Shown here piece after piece: positions 57,239 through 64,000 of a DNA stretch of 64,000 bases. A model generated the notes under the pieces. The model saw only the letters and a list, made by a program, of their open reading frames with translations, was not told where the DNA came from and made no database searches. The stretch covers positions 1 to 64,000 of the forward strand of contig OZ025763.1 of the NCBI GenBank assembly GCA_964019335.1. Direction: 5' to 3'. Position numbers and translations under genes: made by a program. Source of the stretch: Diplonema japonicum. Its lineage: Eukaryota > Euglenozoa > Diplonemea > Diplonemida > Diplonemidae. How positions within the stretch are numbered: position 1 is the stretch's first letter; every line of letters starts with the position of its first letter.

Positions 57239-59065
57239 ATGAGTACAACGGAAACGCCCCTTCTCCTGTCAGAGGCCAGCGGGTCGGGGTCTACTATTGG
57301 TGCGGCAGAACACAACACCCCAAATATGAACAACATTATGCTGAAGAATAAATCGCGAGCAAGCTTCGGAGATGTGAGAATGAGCCGCTTCTCTCGAAGC
57401 GAGGACGGTGAGAACGACGACGACAGCTATGAGGAAAGACCCGGCCTCAGCGAGAGCAGAAAGCGAACCCAACGGCAAAACGCCATTTTGATGGAAAGCG
57501 GGATCGACATCCACCGCCTTAGAGCCGCATTCTCCCGTCTCGACGTGCAAGGAGACGGTGGACTAGAACTTTTTGAATTCAGGTGTATGTGGGCCGCTGT
57601 GTTTCCACAACGACCATTGGACCAAGACGCATGGAAGACCACGGAAAAAATGTTCACAGAAATGGACGTGGATGGTTCAGGGGTCATTACCTTTGAAGAG
57701 ATCATTAAATACCTTGAGATCAACCGAAAACGCGAGCTGCAAAAATACAAAATCCCCTCGACTGCAAGAGAATGGGTCTGGCAATTCGTGGGTAACAACA
57801 ACATTTCACGGTCATGGATGGCTTTCGCATCACTTCACATTAAAGTATGTATATACGCGTGGCGTTCGGTCTCGCAATGCCTTATGCTTTTGAGTGTTGT
57901 GATAATATTTATCGAATCCCTCCCGATGTATCAAAGCGAGAGCGAATACCCAGGGACGAAGGTTACTTTCCTATTAGATGTTATTTGCAACACGTTTTTC
58001 ACGGTGGAATTTATATTGTGGATTTTCTCGTTCCCCTCGCCCGCACCCGTTGTCGAACAAGCTGGATCTGTCGAAGATTTTGATGATAAAGCGGAAACAA
58101 AAACCGCGTATCAATGTGTCAACCCGGCAATTGTTTGGCAAGGTTCGTTTTGGATGGAAGCTCTGGCGCTGCTGTCGTTTTATAGAAGGCTGCTCAACTT
58201 TGATCACAGCTTGCCAACGAGGAGTTTTGCGATTTTTCGGATGTTTCGGATAATGCGGGCGGTGAGGGCGTTGAGGAATTTCACGAAACGAAGCGCGATG
58301 TCGCGTGCACCGGAACTTGGAAGGGCATTGAAGAAAAGCTTTTTGTCGCTTTTATTTCTGTTCATCTTGCTTTTCATTGTCGTGACCGTCTCGTCAGCAA
58401 TCATGTTTTTTGCCGAACAACACGAAGCAAGTTTCGATGCCTCCTCATCAAAATGGGTGAGAAACAACAATTCTCAGTACAACGACGCAGGCGAACCCAC
58501 CTCATTTCAGTCTATACCCGATGCACTGTGGTGGAGCATTGTGACTGTTACAACAGTTGGTTACGGTGATAAAGTCCCAAGCACCATTCCTGGAAAGATC
58601 GTTGCCGGGTTCACAATGCTTGCTGGGTTAGTGGTTATGTCCTTCCCCATCACCATACTTACGTCTACGTTTCAAGCGATGGAAGCCGATAGGCAAGACC
58701 GCGAGACTAGGCTGTTTGAGTGCGCAGAATTCTACGAAGGTATTAAGAAATGGCTGGATACCGGTGGGGTCATCAAAAAAACGCCTTCGCTGTCGAGCGT
58801 GCGGCTTCGCAAGGAATCCATGAACGTTTCTTCGCCCATGTGTAACGGTGGTGCGCGTGTATCTTTTTCTGGTGGTGAGGCCGAGCAGCTTTCTGTTGTT
58901 CTTGAAGCTGTGCTTTCCAAGAATATACAGTCGCTCGAGGCGCGGCTTGTCAAGGAGATTTCTATGATAGGGAACAGGGTAGCGTCGCTTGAGGTGCAGG
59001 TGGAACAACAACGGAAGGCGGCGGCGGTTAATAAGAGAGGCAACCCAACCAGCTTCGATTTGTAA
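57239..59065 (+). CDS. Voltage-gated potassium channel with N-terminal EF-hands
   Basis: The 608-residue protein has an acidic N-terminus. Two EF-hand loops follow: DVQGDGGLELFEF (partly degenerate) and DVDGSGVITFEEI (canonical), near residues 103-165. A six-span channel core comes next: S1 around VSQCLMLLSVVIIFIESL, S4 with Arg at every third position (RMFRIMRAVRALRNF), S5 FLSLLFLFILLFIVVTVSSAIMFF. The selectivity filter VTVTTVGYGD lies at residues 435-444, then S6 IVAGFTMLAGLVVMSFPITIL. The C-terminus has a coiled coil (VLSKNIQSLEARLVKEISMIGNRVASLE). There is no T1 domain. Ca2+ sensing by the EF-hands coupled to K+ gating is an inference from architecture. The ATG at 57239 is preceded by A-runs separated by about 29 bases. 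Intronless. Confidence 0.92.
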   Translation: MSTTETPLLLSEASGSGSTIGAAEHNTPNMNNIMLKNKSRASFGDVRMSRFSRSEDGENDDDSYEERPGLSESRKRTQRQNAILMESGIDIHRLRAAFSRLDVQGDGGLELFEFRCMWAAVFPQRPLDQDAWKTTEKMFTEMDVDGSGVITFEEIIKYLEINRKRELQKYKIPSTAREWVWQFVGNNNISRSWMAFASLHIKVCIYAWRSVSQCLMLLSVVIIFIESLPMYQSESEYPGTKVTFLLDVICNTFFTVEFILWIFSFPSPAPVVEQAGSVEDFDDKAETKTAYQCVNPAIVWQGSFWMEALALLSFYRRLLNFDHSLPTRSFAIFRMFRIMRAVRALRNFTKRSAMSRAPELGRALKKSFLSLLFLFILLFIVVTVSSAIMFFAEQHEASFDASSSKWVRNNNSQYNDAGEPTSFQSIPDALWWSIVTVTTVGYGDKVPSTIPGKIVAGFTMLAGLVVMSFPITILTSTFQAMEADRQDRETRLFECAEFYEGIKKWLDTGGVIKKTPSLSSVRLRKESMNVSSPMCNGGARVSFSGGEAEQLSVVLEAVLSKNIQSLEARLVKEISMIGNRVASLEVQVEQQRKAAAVNKRGNPTSFDL

Positions 59066-59801
59066 AAAAAAAAATAAAAAAAAAAAAAGTTTTTTTTTCT
59101 CTTCCAGAATTAGTACCTTATGCAACATGTTGTCGGAAAGAAAAAGAAGAGGGGGAAAAAAAAAAGAAAGAAAGCATAAAAGAAAGTTTTTTTTTGTTGT
59201 ATGAATGAAAGAAAGTAGAGTTCACATTTTCTTCACCATTTTTTTTTTTTTTTTGGATTTAGTTTTCGTTTTGGTGGGGGAGGGGGGGGGGGGGGGGGGG
59301 TTTGTTCGTTATCTGTTACTCTCGCTTCTCTCTTTCCTCTCTTTTTTTTTTTTTTTTTTTTTGGTTGGTCACACCGATAGTCCAGAAGAAGCTGTTTCCT
59401 AAATTTTTTTTTTTTAACATTTACTGTAAAATGAAAAAAAGTGCCAGAGTGCCCGACATTTTCTATTCTTTTTGTGAATATCCCCCCCTTCTCTCTCTCC
59501 TACCCCCTCTCCCGTTACTTTTTTAGGGAGGAAAGGGTTGCAACTAACACTCCCCCCCCCCCCCCCCCCAACTATTGTCTTTGCTAAACAAAATAAAAAA
59601 AAAGAGATGTGACAACTTGTTGATTAAACCTTGTACTCTTCTTCCCCCTTATCCACAGTGGTTCTATTTCTCTCTTTTTTGTTCTCTTGCAAGGCACCCA
59701 TGACACTCGTGTTACAGTTTCCCCCCCTCAGCCATAGTTTTGTCACACGTGAAAGGAAGAAGAAGAACACCAGGGGAAAAAACTGGGTAGGGGGGGAGAG
59801 C

Positions 59802-59846
<45 letters not shown>

Positions 59847-60334
59847 CCGTCAGTTAGAATTTACCCGAATCGTGTATTTTTTTTTTGAGGGGGAAACACT
59901 TCACGGTTACTAAAAGAAAAAACTTTTTTTTTTCCCACCGTCGCCGTTGTAAAGACTCCTTCTGCTTTGACAGATTTTGGGTGGAAAGAAAAAAAAGTTT
60001 TTCTTTCGCCGTGAACAGTGTTCCCCCGCCCCATCCCCCCCTCCCTTTTTTGTTAGAAAGCCCTTGGTCCCTTTGTTGCTCTCTTTGGTGCTTTCCCGCC
60101 TTTCTTCTTCTTCTTCTTCTTCCCCTTCTGCATCAAAAAGAAACACAGAAAGAAAAAAAAAAAGAAAAGAAACATTTGGATTGGGGAAAAGAAAGAAAAA
60201 AACAAACAAAAACAAAAAAAGAAATCACTTCTTTGAAACCGCTTCCCATTTCCTCAACAAATCCCTCTTTCCCCTCCTTTTTCTAAGTTGCCGCACACAC
60301 ACACACACAGGCAGCTCTGGCGGGTGGTGGGGAA
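59066..60334. other. Intergenic simple sequence
   Basis: Homopolymers dominate, including a G-run at 59279-59300, a C-run at 59552-59569 and a run of about 37 A at 59807-59843. A short (CA)n with CAG at about 60293-60310 precedes the next ATG by 25 bases and is a plausible splice acceptor. No gene is seen. Confidence 0.6.
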
Positions 60335-61111
60335 ATGCTGCCGAACATGCTCCAGAGGGGGAGCAAGGACATAATTTCATGCATAACTTTAGATATAACA
60401 GGAACGGTGTTGGGGCTGAAGGACCCGGTAGGGAAGGTGTACTGCGGCATAGCAGAGAAGGTGGCAGACGGCGCATGGGCTGTGCCAACAGAAAATGAGA
60501 TGCAAGAAAATTTCCCCAAAGCATATAAAAGCGCATTGAAGAGGTACCCTTGTTTTGGGCACAGCGCTGGGCTGAGCGCAAGGCAGTGGTGGGAGGTGGT
60601 GGTCCGTGATTCCTTTCTAAAATGCGGGTGTCCGTTCCCAACAGAAACTGCCTTTCAGAAAACTTTCATGAAAATCTACCAGCACTACGGCTCTAAAGAG
60701 GGATACAGCCTCTACCCAGACGTGGTCCCCCTCATCACCATGGCACATGAGAACAGCATCAGCCTTGGAGTTATATCCAACAACACAGACCGTATAGTGA
60801 CCGATACTCTCCCCATGCTCGGTCTTCATGAGCATTTCTCATTCTCTCTTACCAGCCATGTGAGGGGCTACTCCAAGCCCTCTTCCTTTATCTTTGATGA
60901 GGCGTCGAAGCTTTCCTCCCAGCCCCCCGCCTCCATTCTTCACATCGGTGACACATTCTCTGCGGATTATGAGGGTGCCGTTGCAGCGGGGATGAAAGCG
61001 CTTTATTTAAACCGGTCGGGGACAGGCCCCCCAGCGGAGCACCCAGACGCGTACACCATCTCATCCTTGGACGAGGTGGCTGGACTGCTGTTCGGCTCTA
61101 CTGTTGCGTGA
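60335..61111 (+). CDS. HAD-superfamily hydrolase, HDHD3-like, copy 1
   Basis: The 258-residue product has the HAD core. Motif I is TLDITGTV with the nucleophile Asp at residue 20. The C1 cap carries the family's ARQWWEVVV block, motif II is VISNNTD, motif III Lys is in GYSKPSSFIF, and motif IV is HIGDTFSADYEGA. In motif I the +2 residue is Thr rather than Asp. HDHD3 proteins also lack Asp there, so this fits the subfamily rather than signalling a dead enzyme. The substrate is unknown. The next gene is a tandem paralogue. Confidence 0.85.
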   Translation: MLPNMLQRGSKDIISCITLDITGTVLGLKDPVGKVYCGIAEKVADGAWAVPTENEMQENFPKAYKSALKRYPCFGHSAGLSARQWWEVVVRDSFLKCGCPFPTETAFQKTFMKIYQHYGSKEGYSLYPDVVPLITMAHENSISLGVISNNTDRIVTDTLPMLGLHEHFSFSLTSHVRGYSKPSSFIFDEASKLSSQPPASILHIGDTFSADYEGAVAAGMKALYLNRSGTGPPAEHPDAYTISSLDEVAGLLFGSTVA

Positions 61112-61183
61112 CAACTTTTTTTTTTTTTTTTTTAATCCCCCAAAAAAAAATCAAAGGGAAAAAAAAAAAAAAAAAAAAAAGAA

Positions 61184-61951
61184 ATGGGGTTCACAATGAC
61201 GCAAGGTGGGAGGACAGACGAGATAAAGCACATCACCATGGACATATCGGGCACGCTGATCAACCTGAACGGTGAGGTAGGGGAGGTGTACTGCAAGATC
61301 GCGAGAAACGTCGCTGGCGGCAAGTGGGAGGTCCCTGCGGACGAGGTGCTTCAAGCCAAGTTCATCGAAGCCATTGTACAAACAGGGTTTGTGAAGCACC
61401 CCTGTTTCGGACACGCGGAGGGAATGTGTGCCAGACAGTGGTGGGAAGCCGTTGTCCGAGACGCCTTCACAAGGTGCGGGTGGACCTTTCCAACAGAAGT
61501 GGACTTCCAGAAGACCTTCATGAGGATCTACCAGCACTACGCCACGCCCGCTGCCTTCAGTGTCACTGACGACGTGCTACCTTTCTTGAGGTGGGCACAG
61601 GAAAACAATGTCAGCATAGGTGCTGTGTCCAACAACACAGACCGAATCGTGACCGATACTCTCCCCATGCTCGGTCTTCATGAGTACTTCTCGTTTTTCG
61701 TGACTAGTCATGTCCTTGGACATGCGAAGCCTTCTGCTTCGATATTTGCCGAGGGTATTAAGTACGCTGGCGTGCCTGCGGAAAACATCCTACACATAGG
61801 AGATACCTTTGACAATGACTACAAGGGTGCGCGGGATGCAGGCATGAAGGCCCTCCACCTCGACAGGTCTGGCAACCTTCCCGAGGACCCAGAGGCACAT
61901 CCTTTCACTGTCGCATCTCTGTCACAGGTCGTTGGGAAGATCTCGGGATAA
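61184..61951 (+). CDS. HAD-superfamily hydrolase, HDHD3-like, copy 2
   Basis: This 255-residue tandem paralogue of the preceding gene has motif I MDISGTLI (Asp 20, +2 Ser), ARQWWEAVV in the cap, motif II VSNNTDRIV, motif III GHAKPSASIF and motif IV HIGDTFDNDYKGA. The central TDRIVTDTLPMLGLHE block is identical in both proteins. The intergenic spacer is only 72 bp of T- and A-runs, ending in the A-run leader before the ATG. Duplication followed by divergence with both copies intact suggests separate roles or dosage. Confidence 0.87.
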   Translation: MGFTMTQGGRTDEIKHITMDISGTLINLNGEVGEVYCKIARNVAGGKWEVPADEVLQAKFIEAIVQTGFVKHPCFGHAEGMCARQWWEAVVRDAFTRCGWTFPTEVDFQKTFMRIYQHYATPAAFSVTDDVLPFLRWAQENNVSIGAVSNNTDRIVTDTLPMLGLHEYFSFFVTSHVLGHAKPSASIFAEGIKYAGVPAENILHIGDTFDNDYKGARDAGMKALHLDRSGNLPEDPEAHPFTVASLSQVVGKISG

Positions 61952-62314
61952 AGGGAGGTTTTTTTTCAGTGTCAGGCGTCCTGTCACATACCGCAGGTAC
62001 CCTTAAATGTCTCTTTTTTTTTTTTTTTTTTTTTTTTGACAACGACAGGGGTTTTAGCTCCCCCCCCCCCAACGTAAAAATCTGGGTCGGTGTTAAAAAG
62101 AGTAGTGGTGGGAATTGTTGGGATGTGCGCCTCATGCTAGGCATAAAACTCTGAACAGAGACCTTGCACATTTTGTGAACAAAGTCACATTATTTTTTTT
62201 CCACGGACCGAAAAAGTTTCTCTTTCCCCCTATTCCCCCCCCCCCCCCCCCCTCCTTAAAATTGAAATTTCCATCCAGAAAAGAAGCGAGAGAGAAAAAA
62301 AAAAAAAAAGGAAA
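61952..62314. other. Spacer between the HAD pair and the FtsH-type protease gene
   Basis: It contains the shared motif (61974-62013) with a following T-run, C-runs at 62058-62068 and 62238-62252, and about 120 bp of unique sequence. It ends in an A-run plus GGAAA leader. No gene is seen. Confidence 0.6.
61974..62013 (+). repeat. Short shared motif, copy E
   Basis: AGGCGTCCTGTCACATACCG then CAGGTACCCTTAAATGTCTC, immediately followed by a T-run. It begins 23 bases after the stop of the second HAD gene and differs by one base from 54004-54043. Confidence 0.7.
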
Positions 62315-64000
62315 ATGAATGAGAATTTCAACAACGGGCAACAACAGCAACACCAGCAGCAAGCTTGGAATGTGCAGCAACCACAGCAGCAACAGCAGTG
62401 GGGCGGGCAGCAGCAACAAGGGATGATGCAGCAACCGCCAGTGCACATGCAGATGCCCCAGCCGCAGGGGCCCGAGTACCAAACAGGGTACCAGCAGGCA
62501 GTGCGTGACATGAGCGGGGGCCGGAGCACAGGGTCGCAAGCTGCCATGGCCCTCCTGAACATGGGGTTGTTTCTTGGGGTGCCGCTGTACTTCTTGTACA
62601 GGATGAACAAGGGCGCGTCTGGTCCCGGTGGGTCAAAGATGATGTCGCAAATGATGGAGCAGATGAACCCCATCCAGAAGCGCAACTTCCAAGTCCAGGT
62701 AAAGGACACAAAGTTTAAAGACGTCATCGGCATCAACGAGGCAAAGGAGGAGATCCAAGAATATGTGGACTTCTTGAAAAACCCAAAGCAGTACACCGAC
62801 CTCGGTGCCAAGCTCCCAAGGGGCGCACTGCTGACAGGCAAACCAGGGACAGGCAAGACCCTGATGGCAAAAGCAGTAGCAGGGGAGAGCGACGTCGCGT
62901 TCTTCTCCGCAGGCGGGAGCGACTTCATCGAGATCTTCGGAGGAAGCGGGCCCAAGAGGGTCAGGGAACTATTCGCAGAGGCGAAGAAGAACTCCCCCGC
63001 TGTGATTTTCATCGACGAACTGGACGCAGTGGGCTCAAAGAGAAGCTCGGGAGGCGACCAAGGCATCGGCGGCGAAGAAAACCGCACCACCAACGCACTC
63101 CTTAACGAGATGGACGGCATGACCACAGACGACACCGTCGTTGTCTTCGCAGCCACTAACCACCCCGAAGCCCTTGACACAGCGCTGACCAGAGCAGGCC
63201 GTTTCGATCGTAAAATCAACATCCCTGTTCCCGATGAGCCAGCACGGAAGGACCTCTTTAGCTATTACCTTGACAAGGTTGTCACTGCTAACAATTTCGA
63301 GGAGAAGGCGGAAGCGTTGGAGAAGCAGCGGAAGGAAACCGCCGAGAAGGAAAAGGCGAAGGAAACCGGGAAGAAACAAAAACAAGAGGACCTGGAGAAA
63401 CTGGAGAAACAGCTGAAGGAGCTCGAGGAGGCGAAGGAGAAGAAGCCGAATCAGGAGGCGATGGAGGACATCTTGCGGAAGGCGATCCGCGAGCGGAAGC
63501 AAGACGTGGAGGTTGAGAAGCACAACGTGAACGCGTGCAAAACACCACCAACAGAACAGGACAAAGCAGAGGCGAAACAAATGGCGGAGAAGCTCTCCGA
63601 GAGAACACCCGGCATCACCCCAGCAACAATTGCAACAGTAGTCAACGAGGCAGCCATTGTAGCAGCAAGGAACGCAGCAAGCTTTGTGAAACCAGCCCAC
63701 GTCACCGAGGCCTTGGACAACGTCCTCATCGGGAAAAAACACAGGTCGCGGATGTCAGCACCAGCATTGAAGCGAGTGGCGTATCACGAAGCAGGGCATA
63801 CCCTTGCACAGTGGATGCTTGCAACTCAGTCATCTGTTGTTAAGGTGTCCATTGTGCCCCGTGGACGGGCAGGGGGGTACACGCAGTTCAAGCAGCGTGA
63901 GGAGCTTGACCCCCAGTCGCAGAAGTTCCTCACCGACCAGATCGTTGTTCTCCTCGGTGGACGGTGTGCTGAGAAGATTTTCTTCAACGACTACACAACG
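62315..64000 (+). CDS. Mitochondrial FtsH-type AAA protease (AFG3/YME1 class), 3' end outside window
   Basis: The first 562 codons are present; the frame is open to the right edge. After a Gln-rich N-terminus (residues 1-65) one membrane span lies near residues 76-95 (MALLNMGLFLGVPLYFLYRM). The AAA domain starts FKDVIGINEAKEEI, with Walker A GKPGTGKT (175-182), Walker B VIFIDELDA and the second region of homology ALTRAGRFDRKI. The zinc protease motif HEAGH is at 491-495. Sequence is closest to m-AAA proteins (FLKNPKQYTDLGAKLPRG), yet only one N-terminal span is seen, as in i-AAA. Between the AAA core and the usual RTPG helix there is an extra highly charged helical insertion of about 90 residues (near 330-420). 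Pore loop 1 reads IFGGSG instead of MFVGVG. The role, inner-membrane protein quality control, is from the family. Confidence 0.93.
   Translation, partial: MNENFNNGQQQQHQQQAWNVQQPQQQQQWGGQQQQGMMQQPPVHMQMPQPQGPEYQTGYQQAVRDMSGGRSTGSQAAMALLNMGLFLGVPLYFLYRMNKGASGPGGSKMMSQMMEQMNPIQKRNFQVQVKDTKFKDVIGINEAKEEIQEYVDFLKNPKQYTDLGAKLPRGALLTGKPGTGKTLMAKAVAGESDVAFFSAGGSDFIEIFGGSGPKRVRELFAEAKKNSPAVIFIDELDAVGSKRSSGGDQGIGGEENRTTNALLNEMDGMTTDDTVVVFAATNHPEALDTALTRAGRFDRKINIPVPDEPARKDLFSYYLDKVVTANNFEEKAEALEKQRKETAEKEKAKETGKKQKQEDLEKLEKQLKELEEAKEKKPNQEAMEDILRKAIRERKQDVEVEKHNVNACKTPPTEQDKAEAKQMAEKLSERTPGITPATIATVVNEAAIVAARNAASFVKPAHVTEALDNVLIGKKHRSRMSAPALKRVAYHEAGHTLAQWMLATQSSVVKVSIVPRGRAGGYTQFKQREELDPQSQKFLTDQIVVLLGGRCAEKIFFNDYTT

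Overview
The window is nuclear DNA from a eukaryotic protist. Three signs point that way: spliceosomal introns, eukaryote-only genes (ARPC4, a TM9SF nonaspanin, RCL1, mitoribosomal mS29, a Pumilio/PUF protein) and mobile-element debris. Every recognisable gene from about 2.7 kb to the right edge lies on the + strand. Such one-way arrays are typical of euglenozoans (kinetoplastids, diplonemids) and also of dinoflagellates. A diplonemid-like euglenozoan is my best guess, by inference only: no spliced-leader gene or intact rRNA gene is present to settle it.

The most distinctive property is homopolymer layout. Exons are moderately GC-rich with few long runs. Introns and intergenic DNA are packed with A and T runs of 10-40. 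Sixteen introns could be placed by joining exons to known protein families or by restoring a frame. All but one are 37-63 nt, most start GTATG/GTGTG/GTAATG, and nearly all carry an A-rich tract on the coding strand just before the AG, where a pyrimidine tract would be expected. Many start codons are also preceded directly by a run of A.

Layout. 1-2.7 kb: simple sequence. 2.7-5.7 kb: mS29 (five exons) and RCL1 (two exons). 6-9.3 kb: two orphan genes either side of a 1.69-kb element with terminal inverted repeats. 9.4-12.4 kb: a non-LTR-type reverse transcriptase ORF. 12.6-20.97 kb: an orphan, a palindromic MITE-like repeat, a 56-codon ORF, ARPC4, the YqeH/NOA1-type GTPase, a TM9SF protein and another orphan. 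21.0-21.7 kb: scrambled 18S-rRNA-like fragments. 22.1-24.1 kb: PUF protein. 26.3-27.7 kb: amidohydrolase. 28.6-40.7 kb: a tandem array of four membrane-anchored lipoxygenase-like paralogues with mosaic (gene-converted) sequence. 41-44.3 kb: repeats and a 200-N gap. 44.3-52.3 kb: a tetraspan protein with a YPPQQ tail, a deleted retroelement ORF, a PIP-box protein and a large EGF/mucin/7-TM surface protein. 52.3-57.2 kb: repeats. 57.2-64 kb: an EF-hand potassium channel, two tandem HDHD3-like HAD hydrolases and the 5' part of a mitochondrial FtsH-type AAA protease that runs off the right edge.

Functionally there is a mitochondrial theme (mS29, NOA1-like GTPase, FtsH protease) and an RNA/ribosome theme (RCL1, PUF), mixed with surface, signalling and lipid-oxidation genes. 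No operon-like pathway is evident. Domain calls come from reading the translations against remembered family motifs; no searches were run.
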